From Geobacillus stearothermophilus ATCC 12980 (GTDB lineage: Bacteria > Bacillota > Bacilli > Bacillales > Anoxybacillaceae): a stretch of 64,000 nucleotides of DNA. Where the stretch lies: the NCBI RefSeq assembly GCF_030369615.1, contig NZ_CP128494.1:1879501-1943500 (forward strand), read 5' to 3'. Shown in pieces: positions 7,611 through 15,623 of this stretch (positions are counted from its first letter, which is position 1; each line of letters opens with the position of its first letter). The notes under the pieces are model-generated. The model worked only from the letters and a program-made list of their open reading frames with translations, searched no databases and was not told the DNA's origin. The position numbers were made by a program, and so were the translations under genes.

Positions 7611-7714
7611 GAAATTCATCTCCCACTTTCACTGGTGCTGGCGCACCTTCACGTTTAGAAGTAGGAGACTTCTTTCGGAGGGAAGTTAAATTTTTTATTT
7701 TTACTATTGACATA
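7447..7714 (-). mobile_element. IS605/IS1341-type non-autonomous element without TnpB
   Basis: The low-coordinate end carries an imperfect hairpin (CCCACC at 7455-7460 pairing with GGTGGG at 7479-7484) next to GTAGTTCAC on the minus strand, as in right ends of IS200/IS605-family elements. Further perfect stems follow: CTTGTGTGTG with CACACACAAG (7497-7506 and 7524-7533), CCTTCG with CGAAGG (7549-7563), GTTGG with CCAAC (7594-7609), GGTGC with GCACC (7634-7647), AGAAGT with ACTTCT (7657-7673). TTCAC on the minus strand is found at the right end (7447-7451) and just outside the inferred left end (7715-7719). No transposase or TnpB reading frame is left. The left border is inferred. Confidence 0.65.
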
Positions 7715-7786
7715 GTGAAAATAATGGTATATGGTTACAGTAGTAGCTTAACTATATCCCCTCCCATTATTATGGATAGAACATCC
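7715..7786. other. AT-rich spacer between the IS605-like element and the yqgX terminator
   Basis: No gene. It probably contained the original promoter region of the MidA-type gene before the insertion; AATAATGG and CCATTATT form a distant inverted repeat here. A short open frame across 7502-7813 on the plus strand has no ribosome binding site and is not counted as a gene. Confidence 0.5.
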
Positions 7787-7787
7787 C

Positions 7788-7826
7788 CCAAAAACCCTTC
7801 TTGGCGCGGCTGAGAGGGGTTTTTTT
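7788..7826 (-). terminator. Terminator of yqgX
   Basis: On the minus strand, AAACCCCTCT pairs with AGAAGGGTTT around a GC-rich loop and TTTTTGGG follows. A run of seven T on the plus strand would let it act in both directions. Confidence 0.65.
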
Positions 7827-7911
7827 ATTTTGCAGGCTTCACAGGCAGACGCCTGTCTGCCTGTTTCCATGCCCTCTCCGGAAGCCCTGCCGTGCGGCGG
7901 CTGTCGGGAAA

Positions 7912-8544
7912 TCAAGAAAACCCGTGCAAAAATGGATTGGTGTCCATTTCCATGCCGATCGTCGTCTCCGGTCCATGCCCGGACAAAACCAACGTCTCTT
8001 CAGGCAGCGTCAACAGCTTGCGGTGAATGCTTGCCAACAGCTGCTGGTGGTTGCCGCCCGGCAAATCGGTGCGCCCGATGCTGCCGGCAAACAGCGCATC
8101 GCCTGAAAATACGAGCTGCGCGGCTTCACAGTAATACGAGACGCTGCCCGGCGAATGGCCAGGCGTTTCCCGCACGTCAAACACAAACGGACCGATCGTC
8201 AACGTCGTCCGCCCTGTAAGGCATGTCGGCTCGCAACGGACAACGACCGGACCGCCGAAATAAAGTGAACCGTTGAGCGCCGGATCTTGCAGCCATGATT
8301 TTTCGTTTTCATGCACATACACGGGAATATCCCAGCGGGCGAGCACATCAGAAATGCCGCCGATATGGTCAAAATGGGCATGCGTCAGCAAAATCGCCAG
8401 CGGGGTCAATTTCTTTTCTTCAATTCGGCGCACGATCGTTGCTCCTTCCGCTCCAGGGTCAATGATGACACATGCACCGTCCGCGGCCGACAACAAGTAG
8501 GCGTTCGCCTGAATCGGGCCGACAGGAATGCGCGTCCATTCCAT
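7912..8544 (-). CDS. yqgX: MBL-fold metallohydrolase YqgX (glyoxalase II-like)
   Basis: A 210-residue metallo-beta-lactamase fold hydrolase. The metal motif THAHFDHIGG (HxHxDH) is near residues 53-62, followed by the second His in ETPGHSPGSV, the bridging Asp in VFSGDALF and the last His in LSGHGPET. The nearest known relatives are hydroxyacylglutathione hydrolases; B. subtilis YqgX (GloC) is described as a glyoxalase II acting on bacillithiol-type thioesters. ATG is chosen after AAGGAGGAGAC; a GTG directly before it is the alternative. It is a single-gene unit between yqgW (divergent) and its terminator. Confidence 0.88.
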   Translation of the reverse strand: MEWTRIPVGPIQANAYLLSAADGACVIIDPGAEGATIVRRIEEKKLTPLAILLTHAHFDHIGGISDVLARWDIPVYVHENEKSWLQDPALNGSLYFGGPVVVRCEPTCLTGRTTLTIGPFVFDVRETPGHSPGSVSYYCEAAQLVFSGDALFAGSIGRTDLPGGNHQQLLASIHRKLLTLPEETLVLSGHGPETTIGMEMDTNPFLHGFS

Positions 8545-8642
8545 CACCGTCTCCTCCTTATCGTTGGCATGGTCAGCGTTATCCTTATTTTACCGTTTTT
8601 CTCCCGCCGATGAAAGAGAAACATGCAAATGCGGAACAGACC

Positions 8643-8671
8643 TCGACAAAAGAAAAAAAAAAGATTACAAT
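8643..8671 (+). promoter_or_regulatory. Probable sigma-A promoter of yqgW
   Basis: TCGACA (8643-8648) and TACAAT (8666-8671) are 17 bases apart with an A-rich spacer; the start codon follows about 50 bases downstream. Confidence 0.5.
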
Positions 8672-8722
8672 GAAAAAGAATGAGCTCGCTTGTACATACT
8701 GTTTCACAAGGGGGTAAAACGG

Positions 8723-8899
8723 ATGGGTACAGTCATTATTTTTGCGCTCGTGACGTTGCTCGCCCTTTACGGCATGCTCCGCACGCTGCGCGAGAAAAAT
8801 GTGCTCGGATTTTTATTTGGGCTTGGCACAGCGGCGGTTTTCGGCTGGTTTACAGTGATGACGATTTTGCACCACGGCATTCCGACAGGCACACACTGA
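8723..8899 (+). CDS. yqgW: DUF2759 family membrane protein YqgW
   Basis: A 58-residue protein with two hydrophobic segments (VIIFALVTLLALYGML and FLFGLGTAAVFGWFTVMTIL) joined by a short charged loop (RTLREKN). The DUF2759 family is small, membrane bound, of unknown function and limited to Bacillaceae. AAGGGGG precedes the ATG. It has its own promoter and a strong terminator, so it is a single-gene unit diverging from yqgX. Confidence 0.85.
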   Translation: MGTVIIFALVTLLALYGMLRTLREKNVLGFLFGLGTAAVFGWFTVMTILHHGIPTGTH

Positions 8900-8936
8900 A
8901 AACGCAAGAGGCGGACGGAGCCTCTTGCGTTTTTTC
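8900..8936 (+). terminator. Terminator of yqgW
   Basis: A perfect 12-base stem (AACGCAAGAGGC with GCCTCTTGCGTT), 7-base loop, then a run of T; it begins one base after the stop codon. Confidence 0.85.
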
Positions 8937-9000
8937 ACACCTTTCAGAGCATTGCGATGCAATTGGCAGCCCATGCGGCATTTCTCCGCAAACGCCGCCT

Positions 9001-10164
9001 TCAAGCCATTTCGAGCGCAGCCAAAAACAAACCGAGGCTGTCGCGGTATATTTGCGCAAATTGCGAGAGCGGTAGCGGGTTGACCCCTTCTCCGAGTTCG
9101 ACCGTATAGCCTCTGCGCCGCCATGTCTGAATGAACCAGTCGCGGTAGCCGGCGTGGCTGTCAATATAGCGAATCGCTTGGTATCCGCTCGCTTCGGCCA
9201 TCGCCTTGACGGCCGCCTCCGCTTCTGGCGGCTCCAATCCTTCGTACCCCCAATAAATCTCCTTTCCTTGTGTATGAAACGCAACAACCATTGCAAAATC
9301 CCCTTCTTCAGCCAGCGCTGCCATCGCTTTCGCCTCCGGCTCGGTGAGCGGGGCGAAGCCGGGAAAATCACGCGGCGCCGGTCCCTTTGGCGGTTTGCGT
9401 GCCTGTTCAATTTCCCAGCGGGCCGGAAACTGGTTGTTTAAGTCGATGCCACGAATGTTCGCTTTCCACTGGGAAAAATCAGCGGCCCCACCGTTAATGC
9501 GGATGGCTTCACTCCGGTGCGGCTCCTTCTCGGGAGGACCGTTCAACACAAGATTGACGCCATCGGGATTGACCATCGGCACGACGGAAAGAGTCGTTTT
9601 ATGGTAATACTCGAGAACCCGGCGGCCGGCCAACATGTCGTCATTGACAAGCGCCCGCACATAGTCGTCGATGAGCGCCATTAATACTGCCGTTGTAATC
9701 CATTCGTTGGCATGGAACGATCCGTTCATATGGACGCGCACCGGGCCGCGGCCGATTTGCAGCTCAACAAGCGGCAAACCGAGCACGCTGTATCCGATCG
9801 TCCGCTGGCGCACAAACGGGTAATGGCGGACGATCACGTCAATATCCTCCGTCAAAGCGGCAAAATCGTACGGCCGGACGCTGCGAACGACAGGAGCGGC
9901 GATCCGCATAGGCAGCGGCGCTGTTCCGTCAATGACCGCCATCGCCCCCGGCATCCGCCGCAACGCCTCGATCGGCAGCGATAGACTGCGGGAGAGTGTT
10001 TCCCATGACTCGATGACGCCATATCCCGGAATAGCGACTGTCTGTCCGGGACGCAGCCTTCCTTTGTCGACATGTGGATTGGCGTCTACAATCAACTCCG
10101 TCGGCACTGAAAACCATTGCCCGTATTTTTCAAGCGTATCGCCAGGCCATGCTTGGACGCGCAT
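9001..10164 (-). CDS. yqgT: Gamma-D-glutamyl-meso-diaminopimelate endopeptidase (M14 with LysM domain)
   Basis: A 387-residue peptidase. The N-terminus holds a LysM-type peptidoglycan-binding repeat (WPGDTLEKYGQWFSVPTELI, ending PGQTVAIPG, residues about 5-48). The zinc carboxypeptidase domain has the M14 ligands in HANEWIT (His and Glu) and in AFHTQGKEIYWG (His), with the catalytic Glu in YTVELGEG near the end. The family, including B. subtilis YqgT, hydrolyses the gamma-D-Glu-(L)meso-Dap bond of cell wall peptides. No signal peptide is visible, which suggests a spore or cytoplasmic location as in endopeptidase I of sporulating bacilli. It stands 36 bases beyond the glcK terminator. Confidence 0.87.
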   Translation of the reverse strand: MRVQAWPGDTLEKYGQWFSVPTELIVDANPHVDKGRLRPGQTVAIPGYGVIESWETLSRSLSLPIEALRRMPGAMAVIDGTAPLPMRIAAPVVRSVRPYDFAALTEDIDVIVRHYPFVRQRTIGYSVLGLPLVELQIGRGPVRVHMNGSFHANEWITTAVLMALIDDYVRALVNDDMLAGRRVLEYYHKTTLSVVPMVNPDGVNLVLNGPPEKEPHRSEAIRINGGAADFSQWKANIRGIDLNNQFPARWEIEQARKPPKGPAPRDFPGFAPLTEPEAKAMAALAEEGDFAMVVAFHTQGKEIYWGYEGLEPPEAEAAVKAMAEASGYQAIRYIDSHAGYRDWFIQTWRRRGYTVELGEGVNPLPLSQFAQIYRDSLGLFLAALEMA

Positions 10165-10214
10165 GCGCCATCTCCCCTTCCCTTTCTTCTACCTTCAACA
10201 TATGCGGCAGGCGC

Positions 10215-10262
10215 CAAAAAATGAAAACAACGGCTTGCTCCAGCAAGGGAGCAAGCCGTTGC
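10215..10262 (-). terminator. Terminator of glcK
   Basis: CAACGGCTTGCTCC (10228-10241) pairs perfectly with GGAGCAAGCCGTTG (10248-10261); on the minus strand TTTTCATTTTTT follows. One of the strongest hairpins in the window. Confidence 0.88.
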
Positions 10263-10265
10263 GGT

Positions 10266-11219
10266 TTAGGCGCCGATGAGCGATTTCGCCAACCAGGCGC
10301 CGCCGATGACTCCGGCGTCATTGCCGAGCGTTGCCAGCACGATCTCCGCTCCGGCGGCGACACGCGGAAAAGCATAGCGGCGGAAATGGGCGGCGACATG
10401 CTCAACGAGCAGTGCCCCCGCCTTCGAGACACCGCCGCCGATCACAATTTTCTCCGGATTGGTCACATTAGCCGCATTCGCCAACGCCAAACCGAGATAG
10501 CGCGTCACCTCCTCAACAACCTCAAGCGCGAGCGCATCCCCCGTTTTGGCGGCGTCAAACACAGCTTTGGCGGTGACATCGCCGCCGCGGAGCGCGCTCG
10601 GACGCTCGCTGGCAGCCAGCTTTTCGCCGGCAATCCGCACAATGCCGGTCGCCGACGCAATCGTTTCCAAACAGCCCGTTTTGCCGCAGTTGCACGGCGC
10701 GCCGCCGTCTGCAACCATCGTCATATGGCCGATTTCTCCACCGGCGCCGTTCGTCCCGCGCACGATGGCCCCGTTGGCGATTACGCCGCCGCCAACGCCG
10801 GTGCCGAGCGTCACAAACAGCAAATGGCGCGCCCCTCCCCCGGCCCCTTTCCACATTTCGCCGAGGGCGGCGATATTCGCGTCATTGTCGACGGCCACCG
10901 GCAGCCCTGTCTCTTCTTCGAGCTGTCGTTTTAAGGGGTAGTGTTTCCATCCTAGATTGACCGCTTCATACAGCATTCCTGTTTCTTCCTGAACCGGCCC
11001 GGGGGCGCCGATTCCGATGGCGAGCAGCTGTTCTTTCGTTCCGCCAAGCCGGGCGAGCGTTTCATCCAACGACCGGGCGATATGGGCGACGATCCGTTCG
11101 CCGCGGTTGGACGTGTCTGTTGGAATTTCCCATTTGTGTACAATAATTCCGTCTTCTGTAATAAACGCCATCTTCGTCGTCGTGCCGCCAAGATCGATGC
11201 CTACCAACCATTGTTCCAT
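10266..11219 (-). CDS. glcK: Glucokinase, ROK family
   Basis: A 317-residue ROK-family sugar kinase that phosphorylates glucose to glucose-6-phosphate with ATP. It shows the phosphate-binding loop [10 protein letters not shown] at residues 6-15, the sugar and ATP loop LGTGVGGG, the catalytic Asp in [12 protein letters not shown], the conserved EIGHM motif, and the ROK zinc motif [13 protein letters not shown] at 11219 is chosen because it stands 8 bases after GAGGG; an ATG two codons upstream overlaps that site. It follows yqgQ closely, as in B. subtilis, and ends in its own terminator. Confidence 0.93.
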   Translation of the reverse strand: MEQWLVGIDLGGTTTKMAFITEDGIIVHKWEIPTDTSNRGERIVAHIARSLDETLARLGGTKEQLLAIGIGAPGPVQEETGMLYEAVNLGWKHYPLKRQLEEETGLPVAVDNDANIAALGEMWKGAGGGARHLLFVTLGTGVGGGVIANGAIVRGTNGAGGEIGHMTMVADGGAPCNCGKTGCLETIASATGIVRIAGEKLAASERPSALRGGDVTAKAVFDAAKTGDALALEVVEEVTRYLGLALANAANVTNPEKIVIGGGVSKAGALLVEHVAAHFRRYAFPRVAAGAEIVLATLGNDAGVIGGAWLAKSLIGA

Positions 11220-11229
11220 CGCCATTCCC

Positions 11230-11448
11230 TCATCCTTTTCTCATTCGTTTTTCCCGCTCGATTTGCGCTTCCTGCCGCAAAACAAATAACGCAGCCTGCA
11301 ATTGTTTGACATCGATAAGCTGAGACTCGTACAGCTCTTTCACTTCCTCCTCCATCAGCTCCAAATCGGCGATCCGGTCGCCGACATAAATGATCGTGCC
11401 AAACTGTTTGAGCAGCTGTTGCACATCGTATACTGTCTTCATCGTCAT
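11230..11448 (-). CDS. yqgQ: YqgQ family protein (DUF910)
   Basis: A 72-residue mainly helical, charged protein ([20 protein letters not shown], then an acidic helix [13 protein letters not shown] and a basic end EREKRMRKG). The DUF910 family is always found just ahead of glucokinase in Bacillaceae; its function is unknown. A GGAG box lies ahead of the ATG. Ten bases separate it from glcK, so the two are one transcription unit. Confidence 0.87.
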   Translation of the reverse strand: MTMKTVYDVQQLLKQFGTIIYVGDRIADLELMEEEVKELYESQLIDVKQLQAALFVLRQEAQIEREKRMRKG

Positions 11449-11503
11449 CGATTCTCCTTTTCTCCCTTTTTAGTGTATCGGCAAATATCCGCAGCCGTCA
11501 AGA

Positions 11504-11538
11504 CAAAAAACGCAGGCGCTAAAAATCAGCACCTGCGT
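11504..11538 (-). terminator. Terminator of the SpoVAF-like gene
   Basis: ACGCAGGTGCT pairs with AGCGCCTGCGT on the minus strand (one G-T/A-C difference) and a run of six T follows; the stem begins in the stop codon of the gene it ends. Confidence 0.82.
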
Positions 11539-13001
11539 CAGCGGTCAGGGTCGCGCGGGTGAAGAATCGCCGGTCGCCGGTTTTTCAGCGGCATCGGCGA
11601 GCGGATGAGCACATCGCGCATCGCCCGATAAGAAAACGGAATAAACGGCCATAAATACGGGATGCCAAACGACGACATCCGGGCCAAGGAGATGATCCAA
11701 ACGGTAAGGCCGAGCACATAGCCGTACAGGCCGAACAGGCCCGACAAAATGAGCAAAGCAATGCGGACGAGCCGGTTCGCCAAGCTCATCTCATAGCTTG
11801 GCGTCGCAAACGTGCCGATGGCGGCAACCGAGAAATATAAAATCACTTCGTTGGAAAAGAGGCCGACCTCCACGGCAATGCCGCCGATCATAAGCGCCGC
11901 CACCAAACCGAGCGCTGTCGCCAGCGAGGACGGCGTATGAATGGCGGCCATTCGCAGCATATCCATGCCGATTTCGATCATCAAAATTTGAGCAAAAAGC
12001 GGAATATCGCCTAATTTCGCCTTTCCTAAAAACTGCAGCGGCCCCGGCAGCAGTTTCGGCTCCGTCATCAATAAATACCAAAGCGGCAACAAAAACACCG
12101 ACGCCCAGACAGCCAAAAAGCGAACGAGCCGCAAATACGCCCCGACGATCGGCTTGTTCCTGTATTCTTCGGCATGCTGCAAATGATGCCAAAACGTTGC
12201 CGGGGTGATAATGACGCTTGGCGACCCGTCAACGATGACGAGCACATGCCCTTCGTACAAATGGGCGGCCGCCGTATCAGGACGCTCCGTATAACGAATG
12301 ACCGGGTACGGGTTCCAATGCCGCCCGGAAATAAACTCTTCAACCGTCTTTTCCGCCATCACGAGCCCGTCCGTATCGATGGCGGAAATCGACTGCCGGA
12401 CGCGGCGGACAAGTTCCGGGTCGGCAATTTCTTCAATATAGCAAATGCAAATGTCCGTTTTCGAGCGGCGCGCCACCTGTACATACTCCATCCGCAGCGA
12501 CGGGTCGCGGACGCGGCGGCGGATGAGAGCCGTATTAAAGATGATCGTTTCCACAAACCCGTCGCGCGCCCCGCGCACTACCCGCTCAGTGTCCGGCTCC
12601 TGCGGGCCGCGCACTGGATAGGTGCGGGCGTCAATTAAAAGGATGCGATCCACGCCATCAACGACGAGTGCCGTCGGTCCGGAAAGCACGGCGGCGACCG
12701 CCTCCTCGAGATCGTTCGTTTGCCCGATTTCTACATAAGGAAGATGCCTTTTTAACAGTTTTTCGAGCGGATCAGCGTCCAGTTCGCTCTCGTCTAGATG
12801 GGACAAATTTCTCATTAAATAATGCAAAATATCGTCTTTCACAAACCCGTCAATCATAAACAATGCCATCGCCCGGCCGCCATACTCGACGTCGAGGCGG
12901 ATGACATCAAAGCTTTTGCCGACCCCAAGCCGCTCGGCTAAGTAAGCCGCATTGTCTTGGAGACGGCATGAAGCTGGCCGTTTCGGCACACGTTTGTCCA
13001 T
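11538..13001 (-). CDS. GerA-family spore germination protein, SpoVAF-like
   Basis: A 487-residue membrane protein of the GerA A-subunit family. The soluble N-terminal domain (GVGKSFDVIRLDVEYGGRAM, FVKDDILHYLM) resembles SpoVAF, and the middle has the family stretch ALVVDGVDRILLIDARTYP. At least five hydrophobic segments fill residues 290-460 (FLAVWASVFLLPLWYLL; SSLATALGLVAALMIGGIAV; VILYFSVAAIGTFA; ALLILSGLFGLYGYVLGL). These proteins sit in the inner spore membrane and take part in germination. ATG at 13001 fits the GGGGG site; an ATG two codons upstream is too close to it. It does not lie in a spoVA operon here, so it may be a paralogue. Expression in the forespore is expected but I found no clear sigma-G promoter. 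Confidence 0.82.
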   Translation of the reverse strand: MDKRVPKRPASCRLQDNAAYLAERLGVGKSFDVIRLDVEYGGRAMALFMIDGFVKDDILHYLMRNLSHLDESELDADPLEKLLKRHLPYVEIGQTNDLEEAVAAVLSGPTALVVDGVDRILLIDARTYPVRGPQEPDTERVVRGARDGFVETIIFNTALIRRRVRDPSLRMEYVQVARRSKTDICICYIEEIADPELVRRVRQSISAIDTDGLVMAEKTVEEFISGRHWNPYPVIRYTERPDTAAAHLYEGHVLVIVDGSPSVIITPATFWHHLQHAEEYRNKPIVGAYLRLVRFLAVWASVFLLPLWYLLMTEPKLLPGPLQFLGKAKLGDIPLFAQILMIEIGMDMLRMAAIHTPSSLATALGLVAALMIGGIAVEVGLFSNEVILYFSVAAIGTFATPSYEMSLANRLVRIALLILSGLFGLYGYVLGLTVWIISLARMSSFGIPYLWPFIPFSYRAMRDVLIRSPMPLKNRRPAILHPRDPDR

Positions 13002-13126
13002 CGCCATCCCCCTGCATCTCGTGTTACTGTATACTCCCCATCATAGACAACCAGCAGGAAATTCATACATAAATGTCCCTTTCTATGCATATATTGGTGG
13101 AAACTTGTCCGCTCAGGGAGGATGCC

Positions 13127-13996
13127 ATGAGACGATGGTTGTTGGCCGCCGTAGGAGCAGCGTTTTTTCTCGCCGCTATAGCTGCGCTGTTTTCGTGGTG
13201 GGAGCGTCAGCGCACCGAGGAAACGATTAAATTTTTCCCGCTTGACCGCGAGGCGGTGTTCACCGAAGCGAAAACCACTCTTGCGCTTGCAACAAACAAA
13301 GAGCGCGGGCGCTATTCGCTGCGTTGGTCCACTATCTCCACGCTGAATCGCCGCGCCTATTTGCGGCAAGACGTTTCATTGCTGTTTGCTGACGGCCGAT
13401 TGGTTGATGTATTGTCCCGATGGGAGACGAACACCGGAACGATCGCTATGGAAAAAACAGCAATTATGCATGACAGCCGTTTTTTCCAAGCCATTTCGTT
13501 CCATCATGGTGAACTGCACAAGGGCGAAACGATCACAAGCAGCCAAACGATGTCAAGCGCGTATTTGTATGTCATCGACTCGCCATACCATCCGCTCGCA
13601 TCATTCCGCCGGCCGAAAACGGACGCCGAGCGCGAATGGCAGCGCGTCTTGAACAAGGCAACGAACGAATTTCTCCGCCATAAGGCGGACGAGCTGCTTT
13701 CCCATTTTTCGCTATCGAAAGAAGACTACTACGCCCTTTATTTGCCGGAGCTTGTCGCTTATACGGAACAACCGCTGCCCGGCTTGTCGATGACAAAAAC
13801 ACAGACGATCATCGGCCGCCTATGGGAGGGGATCTATAAGTCGTACGTTCTCGGCATAAAAAAAGAGGATGGCTCCATCCTCTCGCCGATCGGCAGCACG
13901 GTGCCGCTTATTTTGATCCGGAAAGATTACGGTCAAATCCTTGTTTTGCTTGAAGCGAAAAATGGAGACAAAGTCATGCTCATCCAAGTTCCTTAG
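13127..13996 (+). CDS. Membrane-anchored protein of unknown function
   Basis: I do not recognise the family. The 289-residue product has one N-terminal hydrophobic segment (WLLAAVGAAFFLAAIAALFSW, residues 4-24) followed directly by charged residues (ERQRTEE), which fits a single-pass anchor with an extracytoplasmic domain. The remainder is soluble with a run of mixed strands, a conserved-looking stretch SSAYLYVIDSPYHPLASF and a helical middle part. Start: ATG after AGGGAGG. It diverges from the SpoVAF-like gene, with about 125 bases between them, and its stop overlaps the gluP stop by 3 bases. Sporulation or cell envelope roles are possible from context only. Confidence 0.7.
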   Translation: MRRWLLAAVGAAFFLAAIAALFSWWERQRTEETIKFFPLDREAVFTEAKTTLALATNKERGRYSLRWSTISTLNRRAYLRQDVSLLFADGRLVDVLSRWETNTGTIAMEKTAIMHDSRFFQAISFHHGELHKGETITSSQTMSSAYLYVIDSPYHPLASFRRPKTDAEREWQRVLNKATNEFLRHKADELLSHFSLSKEDYYALYLPELVAYTEQPLPGLSMTKTQTIIGRLWEGIYKSYVLGIKKEDGSILSPIGSTVPLILIRKDYGQILVLLEAKNGDKVMLIQVP

Positions 13997-15165
13997 CGGA
14001 AACCAAGCCATAAGCCGGACGCTGCCAATAACAACGCGGCGGCCAATGCGCCGGCCTGCCGCCCCGAAGCGGTCTGCTTCGGCAAATGGACAGCACCCGC
14101 TGCCAGAAAGCCGCCGACAAGCCCGCCGATATGGCCGGCGTTGTCAATGCCGGGAACAAGCAGGCCAAACAGCAGGTTGACGACGATTAAGCTGATTACG
14201 TTCATGCCCATCGTCCGAAAAAATAGATGCCGGTAAACCGTCCCAAAATAAAGAAGTGCCCCAAACAATCCGAAAATGGCGCCGGACGCCCCGGCCGAAA
14301 TCGATGGAGTGAACAAAAAGCTCGACAGCGTTCCGAAAAAACCAGCCGTTGCATAAATGATCAAAAAGCGAAGCGAACCGTACAACCGCTCTGTCGTCGT
14401 CCCTAAATAATACAGCGCAAACGTGTTCGTCAACAAATGCAAAAACCCGATATGCAAAAACATCGGCGTCAAAAATCGCCACCATTCCCCCGCCTCAATG
14501 AGCGGATTGAATTTGGCGCCATACCGGATCAAGACGTTGGGGTCCGTGCTGCCGCCGCTCCACTCGAGAACAAAAAACATAGCGACTTGCACGATCATCA
14601 GCAGCCGAGTGAACACCGGCCTGCCGTATTCAAAAATGCGCCGCTCTTCCTCCCGTTGGCGGCGCCATTCCGTCAGCACTTGATGTTTGAAACGCTCGGC
14701 GGCGGCGAACGGGTCTTCCTCTTCCGAAGATGGAGCCGGGCGGAGCGTCGCCCCGGTCATCTCCTCGAGCCGCGGCAGCATGTCATTGATGTTGCCGCTA
14801 TGAATGAGAAGCGTATGAAACGCGCCATCGCCCGTCCCTAAAAGCAGCAGCGGTTCGTCAATGAGAAACTCCCAGTCATCAACCGGCGGATACGCCATGA
14901 TGTATACGTTGACAACCCGGCCTCCTCTGCCGGTTGCCCGTCCGTCCATCCGCCGAATGAATTGCCACGTATATTCCATATCAAGACGCAACGACCGACT
15001 CCAGTCGAAATCGGCGCGGACGAGGCGGATGAGTGTCGGCCGCCGCCAGCGGGCCGATTCGAGCCATACTTCATCCCCGCGTTCGGCCATCCGCGCGATG
15101 CGGTAACCGCCGCGAAGCAAAAGATGAACAAGCTGCCAAAACAATACATCCATCGTTCCAACCAT
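13993..15165 (-). CDS. gluP: Rhomboid intramembrane serine protease GluP
   Basis: A 390-residue rhomboid protease of the YqgP/GluP type: a soluble N-terminal domain of about 170 residues, then a rhomboid core. Catalytic residues are the Ser in GASGAIFG and the His in NAGHIGGLVGG; the first core helix ends in PMFLHIGFLHLLTNTFALY, which gives the conserved HxxxHLxxN signature. In B. subtilis GluP cuts membrane proteins (for example the magnesium transporter MgtE) and carries a metal-sensing N-domain. Start: ATG after AAAGGAGAGAAG; a frame further upstream lacks any site. It is in the same place as in B. subtilis, next to yqgO. Confidence 0.92.
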   Translation of the reverse strand: MVGTMDVLFWQLVHLLLRGGYRIARMAERGDEVWLESARWRRPTLIRLVRADFDWSRSLRLDMEYTWQFIRRMDGRATGRGGRVVNVYIMAYPPVDDWEFLIDEPLLLLGTGDGAFHTLLIHSGNINDMLPRLEEMTGATLRPAPSSEEEDPFAAAERFKHQVLTEWRRQREEERRIFEYGRPVFTRLLMIVQVAMFFVLEWSGGSTDPNVLIRYGAKFNPLIEAGEWWRFLTPMFLHIGFLHLLTNTFALYYLGTTTERLYGSLRFLIIYATAGFFGTLSSFLFTPSISAGASGAIFGLFGALLYFGTVYRHLFFRTMGMNVISLIVVNLLFGLLVPGIDNAGHIGGLVGGFLAAGAVHLPKQTASGRQAGALAAALLLAASGLWLGFR

Positions 15166-15365
15166 GTTCTTCTCTCCTTTTCTCCAGCAGGCCGAACCCA
15201 GCGGACAGCAAAGCTCCGGCTGTCTGGATGATCCAGCGCAAGCCAGAGGGAGGCTGTGCCGTTCCCGCCCCAGGCGCGCTTTTTCCCCCCCGCCCGCTTT
15301 GAAATCGACGATAAGGGTGGCCAGCTTCCCGTTCGCGGCATCATAAAACGGCCAGCCGGCCACCG
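15166..15365 (-). other. Intergenic stretch with possible remains of a small gene
   Basis: Between yqgO and gluP there are about 200 bases without a supported gene. Translated from a GTG behind GAGAGGCG the beginning looks protein-like (AGWPFYDAANGKLATLIVDF); a shift by one base in a seven-G run would lead to a second protein-like stretch (SLWLALDHPDSRSFAVRWV). No match to a family came to mind, so this is recorded as a possible decayed gene only. Confidence 0.25.
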
Positions 15366-15370
15366 CCTCT

Positions 15371-15547
15371 CTAGCGCAACATTTGCGACACAACCGCGTT
15401 GCGCACCGCCGGAATGTTGAGCGCAAAGCGAACAAGCTGCTTTCGCAGCGGCGGAATGCGCAACGCCCAGTCAGCCATTCGGTAACGATAGCGATAGGTG
15501 AGCCATCCGGCTGCGACCGCCAACAGCGAGTACGACCATTTGTTCAT
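15371..15547 (-). CDS. yqgO: Small protein YqgO
   Basis: A 58-residue protein, MNKWSYSLLAVAAGWLTYRY at the start, with one hydrophobic helix (SLLAVAAGWLTY) and a basic amphipathic remainder (RIPPLRKQLVRFALNI). Its length and its place between fthC/rpmG and gluP match yqgO of B. subtilis, a protein of unknown function. Start: ATG after AAGGGGG. The name rests on position and size more than on sequence memory. Confidence 0.7.
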   Translation of the reverse strand: MNKWSYSLLAVAAGWLTYRYRYRMADWALRIPPLRKQLVRFALNIPAVRNAVVSQMLR

Positions 15548-15623
15548 TGGTGTTCCCCCTTCATCAATATGACATGCTCGTTATTCTTTTTCCCTTTTTC
15601 CCCTTAATTATGAAGCAGACGGC

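Noticed and set aside
7502..7813. 103-codon plus-strand frame across the IS605-like element
   Set aside because: No ribosome binding site, no similarity to TnpB or TnpA, and it runs through hairpin arms; taken as chance.
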